Shown here: positions 55,393 through 64,000 of the stretch, piece by piece
Numbering within the stretch: position 1 is the first letter of the stretch
Layout: the number at the start of each line of letters is the position of its first letter
From: Janthinobacterium fluminis
GTDB taxonomy: Bacteria > Pseudomonadota > Gammaproteobacteria > Burkholderiales > Burkholderiaceae_D
Direction of reading: 5' to 3'
Length of the DNA: 64,000 nt
Assembly (NCBI RefSeq): GCF_028595325.1
Contig: NZ_JAQQXR010000012.1
Coordinates: 41,067-105,066, forward strand
Made by a program: the position numbers and the translations under genes
Notes under the pieces: generated by a model
Database searches by the model: none
The model's input: the letters and a program-made list of their open reading frames with translations, nothing else
What the model was told of the DNA's origin: nothing

Positions 55393-55925
55393 CAGCAGCC
55401 GCTTGCCTCCACCATAATCTCCGGCGCACGGTTCACGCCGGTAGGCTCGGTGTAGCGGACAAAGCAGGTTCGCCCGGCCGGCACGTTGGCGACGCTGTTC
55501 GGCACGAACGCCACCTGCGTGGCCGAGGTGTCGGGCGCATTCGCATTGCCCGTCGTGCTGGGCGCGATGTAGGCGTAGTCGGCTGGGGTGACGCCGGCGG
55601 CAGGGCCCACCTGGTCGTTGGCAATCGGATAGCCGGAGCGGAACGCCGTCGAGTAGGTAATCGTGACGCCTTCGAAAATGGTGAAGCCGGCCGCCGCGTC
55701 TTGCTGGTTGACCAGCCAGCGGCTATGCGCCATCGCCGACATTGACGCCAGTGCGCCCCGGGCGCCGTTCAGGCTCGCGGCGCGGGCCTCGCCGCCCATG
55801 TTGGCGAAACGCGGCAAGGCCGTTGCCGCCAGAATGCCCAGGATGACGATCACGACAATCAGCTCGATCAATGTAAAGCCGGCCTGGCCAGCTTTGCGGA
55901 AATTACCCTGTTTCATAGCATTCAT
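55392..55925 (-). CDS. mshA: MSHA major pilin MshA
   Basis: 177-residue prepilin, the probable main fibre subunit. The leader ends QAGFTLIELIVVIVILGILA with Glu5 for methylation by the prepilin peptidase. A disulfide pair near the C-terminus (GRTCFVRY and EASGC) is typical of MshA. GGAG lies upstream of ATG 55925. It sits between the mshB/F-like pilin and mshC. Confidence 0.9.
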   Translation of the reverse strand: MNAMKQGNFRKAGQAGFTLIELIVVIVILGILAATALPRFANMGGEARAASLNGARGALASMSAMAHSRWLVNQQDAAAGFTIFEGVTITYSTAFRSGYPIANDQVGPAAGVTPADYAYIAPSTTGNANAPDTSATQVAFVPNSVANVPAGRTCFVRYTEPTGVNRAPEIMVEASGC

Positions 55926-55991
55926 TTACATCTCCAAAATCGACGTCAACTTGACTGTTTCAACAACGATGGGGGCGCCGCGACGGCAACG

Positions 55992-56504
55992 CTACTCATC
56001 GACTTGGTTCAAGGCCACACCCGGCCCGGACGCCGACACTCCCGGCAAGCCGGCGGGAGCATTGGGCAAACGCAATAATTCTACCTTGAAATATAGCCGC
56101 CGGGCGTCAAGATTATCGGAATCTTGACTTGGCCCCGCCCAGTAAACCAGGCGCCGCGTATCGCGCTCGAAATACCAGCTGTCCGGCGGCGCGGCGGCGG
56201 CCGACGCCGCATCGAGCTCGCCGCGGTAATTGGCCGGCCGCTCGTCGAGCCAGTCCATCGGGTTGCGCGCCGCCAGCGCGGCGACCTCGTTGCCGCGGCC
56301 GTGGGCATACAGGGCCGCCGCCCTCATGTGCAAGACGGTGCGCAGGTCGCCGACCACGCGCAGCATCGCCGCGTGCCCGGCCTGCTCGCGGTAGAAGGAG
56401 ACGCGCTGCAGCACCAGCGCCGCCACGAGCCCGACAATGGCGGCCGCCACAGCGAACTCAAGCAGTGAAAAACCGGCCCCTCTCTTATGTCGCGCGCACG
56501 CCAC
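55992..56504 (-). CDS. MSHA minor pilin (MshB/MshF-like)
   Basis: 170 residues with prepilin motif KRGAGFSLLEFAVAAAIVGL (Glu5 present). The C-terminal part contains DSWYFERDTRRLVYWAGPS, seen in MshF-like proteins. Position between mshG and mshA matches mshF or mshB of Vibrio and Aeromonas; I cannot decide which. Confidence 0.8.
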   Translation of the reverse strand: MACARHKRGAGFSLLEFAVAAAIVGLVAALVLQRVSFYREQAGHAAMLRVVGDLRTVLHMRAAALYAHGRGNEVAALAARNPMDWLDERPANYRGELDAASAAAAPPDSWYFERDTRRLVYWAGPSQDSDNLDARRLYFKVELLRLPNAPAGLPGVSASGPGVALNQVDE

Positions 56505-56530
56505 AACGGTGCTCCAATCGCTCAGGAAAA

Positions 56531-57766
56531 TTACTTGTGCAGGGCGGCCTTGCCCAGGTCCCAGATCGGCAGGAAGATGCCCAGCGCCAGCACCAGCACC
56601 AGGGCGCCGAGGAAGACGATGAGTATCGGCTCGATCTGCGCCGACAGCGTCTTCAGCTCGTAGGACACTTCGCGCTCGTACATTTGGGCGATTTCATCCA
56701 TCAGGTCGTCGAGCGAGCCGGTTTCCTCACCGACGGCGATCATCTGCAGCACCACCGGCGTGAACACGCCGGCCGCCGCGGCCGTGCGCAGGATGCTCTC
56801 GCCGCGCTCGACACCGTCGCGCATCTGCTCGACGCGGGCCGACAGGTAGGCGTTGTCGACCGTCTGCGCCACCACGCCCAGCCCCTGGACGATGGGCACG
56901 CCGCTCTTGCTGGCCAGCGCGAAGCTGCGCGCAAAGCGCGCCATCGTGCCCTTCAGGATGATCTTGCCGGCGACGGGAATGCGCAGCTTCGCCTTGTCCC
57001 AGCGGTAGCGCCCGCCCGCCGTGGCCACATAGGCGCGCATGCCGAAGAAGGCGGCCGCCAGCAGGGCCAGCATCAGCGGCCAGTAATGCACGGTGAAATT
57101 CGAGGTGGCGATCAGCGCCCGTGTCATCAGCGGCAATTCGGCGTGGAAGCTGGCGAACACGCCGACGAAGGCGGGAATGACGAAGACATTCACGATGGCC
57201 ATCGCCACGACCATGGCGATGAGGACGAAACTGGGATAGCGCAGCGCCGTCTTGACGCGCTCGCGCATGTCGCGGTCGAATTCGAGGTGGTCGAACAGGC
57301 GCAGGAAGACCTCCTCCAGGCGGCCCGTCATTTCGCCGACGCGCACCATCGACAAGTAGAACGGCGAAAACACGTCCGGATGGCGGCGCATCGCCGCCGA
57401 CAGCTCGCGCCCGGCGTCCAGCGACTCGCGCAAGTCCTTGATGACGCGGCCGAAAGCCTTGCTGACGGCCGACTCCTGCAAGCCGGCCAGGCCGCGCATG
57501 ATCGGCACGCCGGCCTTGAGCAGGGTGTAGAGCTGGCGGCTGAACAATTGCACGTCCATCGACGTGACGCGCCCGGCCGCCAGCCTTTGCCACAGGCTGG
57601 CGCCGTCCCCGGCCGCCTTGACGGCGCGCGCCGTCTGGGCGATCTCGACCGGCGTGGCGCCGGTGGCGAACAACTGGTCGGCGACGGCGCCGCTGTCGGC
57701 CCCTTCGAGTATGCCCTGCAGCAGCTCGCCGTTGGCGTCGCGCGCCTTGTACGCAAAGAAAGGCAC
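56531..57766 (-). CDS. mshG: MSHA inner-membrane platform protein MshG (GspF-like)
   Basis: 411-residue GspF/PilC-type polytopic protein. Two F domains are visible, each with the family pattern: FSRQLYTLLKAGVPIMRGLA and FARSFALASKSGVPIVQGLG. Three hydrophobic spans lie around VLIAMVVAMAIVNVFVIPAF, WPLMLALLAAAFFGMRAYV and ILIVFLGALVLVLALGIF. It is the platform that turns ATPase movement into pilin extrusion. The ATG is one base from the mshE stop. Confidence 0.93.
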   Translation of the reverse strand: MPFFAYKARDANGELLQGILEGADSGAVADQLFATGATPVEIAQTARAVKAAGDGASLWQRLAAGRVTSMDVQLFSRQLYTLLKAGVPIMRGLAGLQESAVSKAFGRVIKDLRESLDAGRELSAAMRRHPDVFSPFYLSMVRVGEMTGRLEEVFLRLFDHLEFDRDMRERVKTALRYPSFVLIAMVVAMAIVNVFVIPAFVGVFASFHAELPLMTRALIATSNFTVHYWPLMLALLAAAFFGMRAYVATAGGRYRWDKAKLRIPVAGKIILKGTMARFARSFALASKSGVPIVQGLGVVAQTVDNAYLSARVEQMRDGVERGESILRTAAAAGVFTPVVLQMIAVGEETGSLDDLMDEIAQMYEREVSYELKTLSAQIEPILIVFLGALVLVLALGIFLPIWDLGKAALHK

Positions 57767-57767
57767 C

Positions 57768-59471
57768 TCAATCCTCCGTCTGGTTGCTGATGCGCATGGC
57801 CTCGGCCACCGTCGTGCGGCCCTGCACCGCCAGTTGGACGGCGTGGCGGCGCAGCGTGGCGCCGGCCATCTGCGCCCCCGCCACCTTGAGGAAGTGGGCC
57901 GGGTCCGGGTGGTTGGCGGCGTCGACGACGGCGCGCGTCATTTCCAGCAATTCGTAGACGCCGGTGCGGCCGCGGTAACCCATGCCGTTGCAGTGCGAGC
58001 AGCCCTTGCCGTGGAAATACTGGTTGCGCTCGACCAGCTCGCCCAGCTCCAGGCGCAGCCATTCGCGCTCGCTGGGCGCCAGCGGCTGCGGCTCGGCGCA
58101 GCTTTCGCAGATCACCCGCACCAGGCGCTGCGCCAGCACGGCTTGCAGCGAGCTGCCCACCATGTAGCGCGGCACGCCCATGTCCATCAGCCGCAGCGGC
58201 GTGCTCAGCGCGTCGTTGGTGTGCAGCGTCGACAGCACCAAGTGGCCCGTCATCGCCGCCCGCAGGCCGATCTGCGCCGTCTCCTGGTCGCGCATCTCGC
58301 CCACCAGCACGATGTCCGGGTCTTGCCGCAGCGCCGAGCGCAGCACGCGGGCGAAGTCCAGCTCGATCTTGTCGTTGACCTGCACCTGGTTGATGCCGGG
58401 CAGGCGGTACTCGACCGGGTCTTCGACGGTGATCAGCTTCTTTTCCATCGAATTCAGTTCGGCCAGCGCGCAGTACAGCGTGGTCGTCTTGCCGCTGCCG
58501 GTCGGCCCCGTGACGAGCACCAGGCCGTTGGGCCGCCGCACGATGGCGCGGAAGCGCTCGACCAGCTCGGGCGGCATGCCGATGGCGTCCAGGCGCAGCG
58601 CCGTGCCGCCCTGGTTCAGCAGGCGCATGACGACCGACTCGCCGTACTGCGTCGGCATGGTCGAGATGCGCACGTCGACGCGCTGGTTCTTCACGCGGAT
58701 GGCGAAGCGGCCGTCCTGCGGCAGGCGTTTTTCCGAGATGTCCAGGTCCGACATCAGCTTCAGGCGCAGCGCCAGCGAGGTGGCGATCTTGATGTCGGCC
58801 TCGGTCTGCAGGTGCAGCACGCCGTCGATGCGGAAGCGGATCTGCAGCCGGCCCTCCTGCGGCTCGATGTGGATGTCGGAGGCGCGCACCTGGGTGGCGT
58901 CGTCGAACACCGATTGCAGCAGTTTGACGATGGGCGCCTCCTCCAGCCCCGGATTGGCGGCCAGCGCGCCGAAGTCCACCGAGACGTCGCCCAGGTCCTG
59001 CTCCAGCTCGCGCGTGAGCTCCGTGATGTCCTCGGTGCGCCGGTAGATGCGGTCGATGGCGGCCAGCACCTCCGTCTCGTTGACGACGGCCAGCTCGATG
59101 TTGCGCTTGACCAGGCGGGCGATCTCGTCGTAGGCGAACAGGTCGGTCGGATCGGACATGCCGACGAGCAAGGTGTCGCGGCGCTCCTCCAGCACCAGGG
59201 CGCGGAAGCGCCGCGCCTGCGTCTCCGGCAGCAGGCGGACGATGTCGGCGTTGATGTTGTAAAACTTCAGATTGATGTAGGGGATGTCGAACTGCTTGGC
59301 GAGCGCGCCGGCGATCTGCTCCTCGGTCACATAGCCGTGCTCGACGAAGACCCGGCCCAGCTTGCGGCCGCTGCGCTTTTGCTCGCCCAGCGCCAGGCCC
59401 AGCTGTTCTTCGGACAGCAAGTTCTGCCGCACCAAAATTTCCCCCAGCCGGACTTTTTCTGGCCTTGCCAT
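57768..59471 (-). CDS. mshE: MSHA assembly ATPase MshE (GspE-like)
   Basis: 567-residue hexameric ATPase driving pilus extension. The N-terminal MshEN domain has ARPEKVRLGEILVRQNLLSE with the tandem motif RxLGxxL...Q seen in c-di-GMP-binding MshE proteins (LGEILVRQNLLSEEQLGLAL and LGRVFVEHGYVTEEQIAGAL). The ATPase core has Walker A GPTGSGKTTTLY, Asp box EDPVEYRLPG, Walker B VGEMRDQETA and zinc Cys pairs CESC and CSHC. GGGAG precedes ATG 59471. First gene of the MSHA run. Confidence 0.95.
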   Translation of the reverse strand: MARPEKVRLGEILVRQNLLSEEQLGLALGEQKRSGRKLGRVFVEHGYVTEEQIAGALAKQFDIPYINLKFYNINADIVRLLPETQARRFRALVLEERRDTLLVGMSDPTDLFAYDEIARLVKRNIELAVVNETEVLAAIDRIYRRTEDITELTRELEQDLGDVSVDFGALAANPGLEEAPIVKLLQSVFDDATQVRASDIHIEPQEGRLQIRFRIDGVLHLQTEADIKIATSLALRLKLMSDLDISEKRLPQDGRFAIRVKNQRVDVRISTMPTQYGESVVMRLLNQGGTALRLDAIGMPPELVERFRAIVRRPNGLVLVTGPTGSGKTTTLYCALAELNSMEKKLITVEDPVEYRLPGINQVQVNDKIELDFARVLRSALRQDPDIVLVGEMRDQETAQIGLRAAMTGHLVLSTLHTNDALSTPLRLMDMGVPRYMVGSSLQAVLAQRLVRVICESCAEPQPLAPSEREWLRLELGELVERNQYFHGKGCSHCNGMGYRGRTGVYELLEMTRAVVDAANHPDPAHFLKVAGAQMAGATLRRHAVQLAVQGRTTVAEAMRISNQTED

Positions 59472-59699
59472 ACCCACTCCCAATATGTTGATCTGAAGCA
59501 TCAAGCTGCGGCCCATTTTATGCCATAAAGGGGCCGCGCCAGAAGGGCTTTGCGGAGCGGCCGCAAATTTTGACCAACTATTTCTCGAAAATCGTGGTCT
59601 GTCCCCTGCTTTCGGCTTGTGGCGCGTGGCCACGATTGGCGATAATGCGCTACAGTTTGTTTCCGGCGCTCCATCCGCGCCCTCCCAACCGGTCCATCC
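59472..59699. other. Divergent region between mshE and the ABC ATPase gene
   Basis: 228 bases holding the mshE promoter side and a solo half-copy of the 55-base palindrome (59580-59606). No gene seen. Confidence 0.4.
59580..59606 (+). repeat. Solo half of the phaR-region palindrome
   Basis: 27 bases, ATTTCTCGAAAATCGTGGTC followed by TGTCCCC, match the right arm of the palindromes at 36.7 and 36.9 kb with one mismatch. The matching left arm is absent here. It shows the element is dispersed. Confidence 0.85.
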
Positions 59700-60416
59700 A
59701 TGAGTGCTTACGCCGTGCGTTTCCAACAGGTCGTCAAAAGCTATGCGCGCAATGCCGTGCTGCGCGACGTCGACCTGGACATCCGCGCCGGCGAATCGTT
59801 CGCCCTGGTCGGCGTCAACGGCGCCGGCAAGACCAGCCTGCTCAAGTGCCTGTTCGATTTCTGCGCCCTGGACGCCGGCAGCATCGCCATTTTCGGCCAC
59901 GGCCACCGCCAGCCGGCCGCGCGCGCGCCGCTGTCCTTCCTCCCAGAGAGTTTCCTGCCGCCCTATTACCTGAACGGCGGCGACTTCCTGCGCTACGTGC
60001 TGAAACTGCAGGGCGTGTCCTACGACGCGGCCCGGGTGGCGGCGATGCTGGCCGCGCTCGACCTGGAACAGGCCGCCCTGACGCGCGCCGTGCGCAGCTA
60101 TTCGAAGGGCATGACGCAAAAGCTGGGCCTGGCCGCCTGCCTCTTGTCGGGCAAGCCGATGCTGGTGCTCGACGAGCCGATGAGCGGCCTGGACCCGAAG
60201 GCGCGCGCCCTGCTCAAGGAGCGCTTGCGGCTGGCCCGCGCGGCCGGCGGCACCTTGCTGTTCACCTCGCACGCGCTGGCCGACGTCGAGGAGTTGAGCG
60301 ACCGCCTGGCCATCCTGCACGAGGGCCGCATCCGTTTTGTCGGCACGCCACGGGAATGCCGCGACGCCTACGCCGCGGCCAGCCTGGAGCAGGCCTTCCT
60401 GCAATGCATCGCCTGA
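59700..60416 (+). CDS. ABC transporter ATP-binding protein
   Basis: 238-residue ABC ATPase of the CcmA/NatA type. Walker A GVNGAGKTSLLK, signature YSKGMTQKL, Walker B MLVLDEPMSGLD, H-loop FTSHALADVE. No permease gene is adjacent inside the window. It is immediately followed (14 bases) by the second ExeA-like gene, so the ATPase may serve the second secretin machine or may be an independent gene. Confidence 0.9.
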   Translation: MSAYAVRFQQVVKSYARNAVLRDVDLDIRAGESFALVGVNGAGKTSLLKCLFDFCALDAGSIAIFGHGHRQPAARAPLSFLPESFLPPYYLNGGDFLRYVLKLQGVSYDAARVAAMLAALDLEQAALTRAVRSYSKGMTQKLGLAACLLSGKPMLVLDEPMSGLDPKARALLKERLRLARAAGGTLLFTSHALADVEELSDRLAILHEGRIRFVGTPRECRDAYAAASLEQAFLQCIA

Positions 60417-60430
60417 TCCGGAGCCCGCCC

Positions 60431-61705
60431 ATGTACCACGCCCACTTCGGCCTCGCCGAGTCGCCCTTCGGCATCACGCCGAACCCGGCTTTTTTTTATA
60501 GCGGCAACACGCGCGGCGAAATCCTCGACGCCCTGCTGTATGCCGTCACGCACGGCGAGGGCATCATCAAGGTCACCGGCGAGGTCGGCAGCGGCAAGAC
60601 CATGCTGTGCCGCATGCTGGAAAGCCAGTTGCCGCCGCGCGTGGAGGCCATCTATCTGGTCAACCCCAGCCTGGGGCCGGACGAGGTGCTGTTCGCCATC
60701 GCCGGCGAAATGCAGCTGGCCACGGCCGGCAAGCGCACCGACGAGGTGCTGCGCCTGCTGCACGGCGAGCTGATCGACAAGCATGCCAACGGCCTGCAGG
60801 TCGTGCTGCTGGTCGAGGAGGCGCAGGCGATGCCGCTGGCGACGCTGGAGCAGATACGCCTGCTGACGAATCTGGAGACGGCCCACGATAAATTGCTGCA
60901 GATCGTGCTGTTCGGCCAGCCGGAGCTGGACGCCAGCCTGAACCTGCCGCAGATGCGCCAGTTGAAGGAGCGCATCACGCACAGCTTCGCCGTGCCGCTG
61001 ATGGCCGCCGAGCTGATCCCCGATTTCCTCGCCTGCCGCCTGGGCGCGGCCGGCCACCGCGGCCCCGCCCTGTTCGACGCCGACGCCGTGCGCGGCATCG
61101 CCGCCGTATCGCAGGGCATCGTGCGGCGCATCAACATTCTGGCCGACAAGGCCATGCTGGCCGCCTACGCCGACGACGCCGCCGTGGTCCAGGGCCGCCA
61201 CGTGCAGGCGGCCGTGCGCGACAGCGCCTTCGGCCGCGGGCCGCGATGGAACCGGCGCCGCGCGCTGGCGGCCGGCGCCGGCGCACTGCTGCTGGGCGGC
61301 GCCGCGTGCTGGGCCGTGCTGGAGCGCGCCGCGCCGGCGCCGGCGGCGCCGCCCGACCGGCCGCTGCAAGCCTGCCTGGACGCCAGCCGCGCCTGGCTCA
61401 GGAGCACGCCGGAACAACACCTGGCCCTGCAGATCATGGTGATGCCGGCCGCCAATCGGGCCGCCATCGAAGCCTTCCTGCGCGACACCCGCGCAGCCAT
61501 CGGCTTGCAGCAGGTGCACGCGTATCCGCTGCGGGTGGACGGCGCGGCCCATTTCGCCATCGCCTATGGCAGTTTCCGCAGCGCGCACCAGGCCGAGGCC
61601 GTGCAAGCGATGCTGTCCGAACAGGGCGGTTACCGGCCGCAAATCCGCAGCGTCGCGGCGATCCGCGACGAGGTGCGCCAGTCCGGCGCCGGCGATGTGT
61701 GGTGA
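60431..61705 (+). CDS. ExeA/MshM-like ATPase with SPOR-like C-terminus
   Basis: 424 residues. The N-terminal AAA domain (Walker A GEVGSGKT, Walker B VVLLVEEAQAMP, LLQIVLFGQPELDASL) parallels MshM. A span follows (ALAAGAGALLLGGAACWAVL), then a periplasmic region whose end, VYPLRV-type strand and FAIAYGSFRSAHQAEAVQAM, looks like a SPOR peptidoglycan-binding domain; that fusion fits an ExeA-like role of pushing a secretin through the wall. The Walker B DE is EE here. An ATG at 60404 inside the ABC gene is a possible longer start. Confidence 0.87.
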   Translation: MYHAHFGLAESPFGITPNPAFFYSGNTRGEILDALLYAVTHGEGIIKVTGEVGSGKTMLCRMLESQLPPRVEAIYLVNPSLGPDEVLFAIAGEMQLATAGKRTDEVLRLLHGELIDKHANGLQVVLLVEEAQAMPLATLEQIRLLTNLETAHDKLLQIVLFGQPELDASLNLPQMRQLKERITHSFAVPLMAAELIPDFLACRLGAAGHRGPALFDADAVRGIAAVSQGIVRRINILADKAMLAAYADDAAVVQGRHVQAAVRDSAFGRGPRWNRRRALAAGAGALLLGGAACWAVLERAAPAPAAPPDRPLQACLDASRAWLRSTPEQHLALQIMVMPAANRAAIEAFLRDTRAAIGLQQVHAYPLRVDGAAHFAIAYGSFRSAHQAEAVQAMLSEQGGYRPQIRSVAAIRDEVRQSGAGDVW

Positions 61706-61844
61706 AGCCGTCTAAAAACACCGTTATCCCGAGCTTTTTTACCCGTTTGCGGTGCAAACCCGCGCGGTACGATTGCTTTTATTCAGCCATGGTGGGTAAA
61801 ATTTCAAAATTACAACATATTGCCGGCTCAAGGGCGGAACATCC

Positions 61845-63758
61845 ATGAAAATCGACGCGCTTCCCTTGATCCCCGCGCTGTGCTGCACGCTGCTGACCGG
61901 CTGCGCCGGGCCGTCGCTGCCGACCTCGCCCAGCCATATCAGCGAGGCGGCGCCGGCCACCGGCGCCATCCCGGAAACGGTGCAGTACAGCCCCGCGCTG
62001 CGCCCGCCGGCGCCGTCGGCCAAGGTGGAAACCTATAGCGTCACCGTGCACAAGGTGCCGCTGCAGTCGCTGCTGTTCGCGCTGGCGCGGGACGCCGGCA
62101 TGAACATCGACATCCACCCCGAGATTGAGGGCGTCGTCACGCTGAACGCCCTCAACCAGACCCTGCCGCAGTTGCTGACGCGCATCGCCAAGCAAGTCGA
62201 CATGCGCTATGAAATCGACGGCAAGAACTTGACGGTGGTGCCGGACGCGCCGGTGTGGCGCAACTACAAGGTCGATTACGTCAATATGGCGCGCAGCACC
62301 AACAGCAGCGTCAACATCGCCACGCAGATTTCCACGGCCGGCGGCGGCGCCAGCAGCGGCGGCGCCGCCGGCAGCGCCAGCAGCAGCGGCGGCGCCGGCG
62401 GCAACAACAATTCCACGACCGCCGTGCTGAACCGCTCGGAGAACAATTTCTGGTTCAGTCTGGAGCGCAACATCCGCGACCTGCTGCGCGAGTCGACGCT
62501 GGGCGATGCCCTGACGGACCCGCTGGCGCAAATGGCGGCGCCGGCCGCCGCGCAGGGCCGGGCGCAAGGCCAGGGCCAGGGCCAGTACGCGCAAAATCCA
62601 TCCGGCCAGAGCCCTTACGGGGCGGCGCAGCCAAACGGCCCCGCGCCGGGCCAGGGCACGGGCACGGGCCAGTCCGGCGCGCCGCAGGCCCCGCAGCAGG
62701 CGGCCGAAGCGGCGCCGGCGGCGCTGAAACTGGCCAACAAGGGCGCGCCCTCTTCCGTCGTCGTCAACGTCGAGGGCGGCCTGATCGCCGTGCGCGCCAC
62801 CGGCCGCCAGCACGAAAAAATCCAGGAATTCGTGGATATCGTGCTCAACAGCGCCAAGCGCCAGGTGCTGATCGAGGCCACCATCATCGAGGTGCGCCTG
62901 GGCGACCAGTACCAGCAGGGCATCAACTGGTCGCGCCTCCACGGCGGTCTGAGCATGACGCAGAAGCAGGTGGGCACTGGCACACTGCCGTCGAACGTGA
63001 CGCCGGGCGTGACGCCGGGCCTGTTTGTGCTCGACTACGCCAATCCGACTTCGCGCCTGGGCAATATCGCCGCCACCATCCAGTTGCTGGAATCGTTCGG
63101 CAAGGTGAAGGTGCTGTCGAGCCCGAAAATCAGCGTGCTCAACAACCAGACGGCGCTGTTGAAGGTGGTTGACAACAATGTCTTCTTCACCATCAAGGTG
63201 ACGCCGGCCGTGTACGGTTTGAATAACATCATCACCACGCCGGCCACCTACGAGTCGCGCCTGGAAACGGTGCCGGTGGGCTTCGTCATGAGCGTGACGC
63301 CGCAGATCGCCGACAGCGACGAGGTGACGCTGAACGTGCGCCCGACCATCACCCGCATCGTCGGCTATGTGACCGATCCGAACCCGGCGCTGGCGGCCGA
63401 GAAGGTGATCAGCAAGGTGCCGGTGATCCAGGCGCGCGAGCTGGAGTCCATCATGAAGGTGAGCAGCGGCCAGGTGGCCGTCATGGGCGGCCTGATGCAG
63501 GATTCCGTCGAAAACAATAAGGACAGCCTGCCCGGCATAGGGCAGATTCCCGTGCTGGGCAACCTGTTTTCCTACCGCAACGAGAGCAGCAGCAAGACCG
63601 AGCTGGTGATTTTCATCCGCCCCGTCGTCGTCAAGGACGCCAGCGTCAACGGCGACTACAAGGACTTCCGCTACTTGCTGCCGAGTCCGGCGGGGGCCGC
63701 CGCGCCCGCGTCCGCGCCCGCCCCGGTGGCCGGCGTGGTACGGGCGGACGGATCATGA
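61845..63758 (+). CDS. Second secretin (MshL/PilQ-like)
   Basis: 637-residue secretin, lipoprotein (MKIDALPLIPALCCTLLTGC, lipobox LTGC). N-domain motifs: YSVTVHKVPLQSLLFALARD, MNIDIHPEIEGVVTLNALNQ. After a low-complexity Gly/Ser/Gln linker the secretin core has VLIEATIIEVRLGDQYQQGI, KVKVLSSPKISVLNNQTALL and SGQVAVMGGLMQDSVENNKD, ending PGIGQIPVLGNLFSYRNESS. It is distinct in linker and tail from mshL. Its stop overlaps the next gene (ATGA). Confidence 0.93.
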   Translation: MKIDALPLIPALCCTLLTGCAGPSLPTSPSHISEAAPATGAIPETVQYSPALRPPAPSAKVETYSVTVHKVPLQSLLFALARDAGMNIDIHPEIEGVVTLNALNQTLPQLLTRIAKQVDMRYEIDGKNLTVVPDAPVWRNYKVDYVNMARSTNSSVNIATQISTAGGGASSGGAAGSASSSGGAGGNNNSTTAVLNRSENNFWFSLERNIRDLLRESTLGDALTDPLAQMAAPAAAQGRAQGQGQGQYAQNPSGQSPYGAAQPNGPAPGQGTGTGQSGAPQAPQQAAEAAPAALKLANKGAPSSVVVNVEGGLIAVRATGRQHEKIQEFVDIVLNSAKRQVLIEATIIEVRLGDQYQQGINWSRLHGGLSMTQKQVGTGTLPSNVTPGVTPGLFVLDYANPTSRLGNIAATIQLLESFGKVKVLSSPKISVLNNQTALLKVVDNNVFFTIKVTPAVYGLNNIITTPATYESRLETVPVGFVMSVTPQIADSDEVTLNVRPTITRIVGYVTDPNPALAAEKVISKVPVIQARELESIMKVSSGQVAVMGGLMQDSVENNKDSLPGIGQIPVLGNLFSYRNESSSKTELVIFIRPVVVKDASVNGDYKDFRYLLPSPAGAAAPASAPAPVAGVVRADGS

Positions 63759-64000
63759 GCCTGCTGATGCAGGCGCTCAAGAAAGCCGAGCGCGCCAAGC
63801 AAAACCATGTCCAGGAGGACGGGCTGGAAAAGCCGTCCGAAGCCTATGACCAGATTTTGTCGCTGTCGCCGCAGGAGCCGGCCCAGCCGGCCGCCGCCGC
63901 CGGGCTGGCGCTGGAGCCGGCCGACGGCCTGAGCCTGGCGCCGCTGGCCGACGCCGCCGCGCCGGCGCCCGCGCCGCCCCAGGCGGAGGCGCCGCCGGCC
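63755..64000 (+). CDS. MshN-like protein, 3' end outside the window
   Basis: Starts ATG 63755 overlapping the secretin stop. MSLLMQALKKAERAKQNHVQ resembles the MshN start MSLINKMLQDLDAR; an Ala/Pro-rich linker follows to the window edge. Probably a span and TPR domain lie beyond. Only 82 residues are visible. Confidence 0.7.
   Translation, partial: MSLLMQALKKAERAKQNHVQEDGLEKPSEAYDQILSLSPQEPAQPAAAAGLALEPADGLSLAPLADAAAPAPAPPQAEAPPA

Overview
The window is a 64 kb piece of a GC-rich betaproteobacterial chromosome. The guaB-guaA, smpB/ratA-ratB, ppsA/ppsR, rluD-pgeF/bamD and phaC-phaR arrangements, the H-NS-like protein and the large MSHA-type pilus locus all fit Burkholderiales. The family Oxalobacteraceae (Janthinobacterium, Duganella or Massilia-like) is the most likely source; this is inference from gene content and order, not a database match. 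I see no rRNA, tRNA, CRISPR array or complete insertion sequence.

Layout. 1-4.3 kb: a 5'-truncated membrane protein of unknown function, an orphan primase-like protein and a DUF455 ferritin-like protein. 4.1-5.6 kb: an AT-richer island with a truncated BPSL0067-family gene beside an antitoxin-Fic pair. 5.8-29.4 kb: mostly core housekeeping, namely purine synthesis (guaB, guaA), peptidoglycan hydrolysis (ampH), the ratA/ratB and smpB pairs, two lipoproteins including FlgO, H-NS, a stomatin/NfeD pair, PEP synthase with its regulator, pirin/OsmC, mfd-serB, a chemoreceptor and a LysE/Lrp pair. 29.4-32.6 kb: a five-gene plus-strand operon ending in a TIGR04222 membrane protein with a Gly/Cys-rich tail, a DUF692 oxidase and a small partner-like protein. 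This looks like a peptide- or protein-modification system. 32.6-35.2 kb: metC-like and rimO. 35.4-37.5 kb: two small proteins sharing a CxxxGK-S-GAVV motif, one behind a double-glycine-type leader, then phaR with two decayed extra copies of its own 3' end separated by long palindromes. 37.7-46.3 kb: phaC, pgeF, rluD, bamD, yaaA, a PIN protein, a methionine aminotransferase and a degenerate HD-GYP protein.

46.3-59.5 kb is one minus-strand MSHA-type type IV pilus locus. Transcribed from right to left it reads mshE-mshG-(pilin mshF/B)-mshA-mshC-mshD-mshO-mshP, then mshI-(pilN-like)-mshJ-mshK-mshL-mshM-mshN, with ATGA-type overlaps at many junctions. 59.7-64 kb is a plus-strand set with an ABC ATPase, a second ExeA/MshM-like ATPase carrying a C-terminal SPOR-like region, a second secretin and the start of a second MshN-like protein. 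It probably begins another secretin-based machine that continues beyond the window.

The best candidates for undescribed biology are the TIGR04222-DUF692-small protein operon, the double-glycine-leader protein with a DUF1496-like core, the triplicated phaR tail with 55-bp palindromes (a further half-copy lies upstream of mshE), the AbiEi-like/Fic pair, and the second secretin module.
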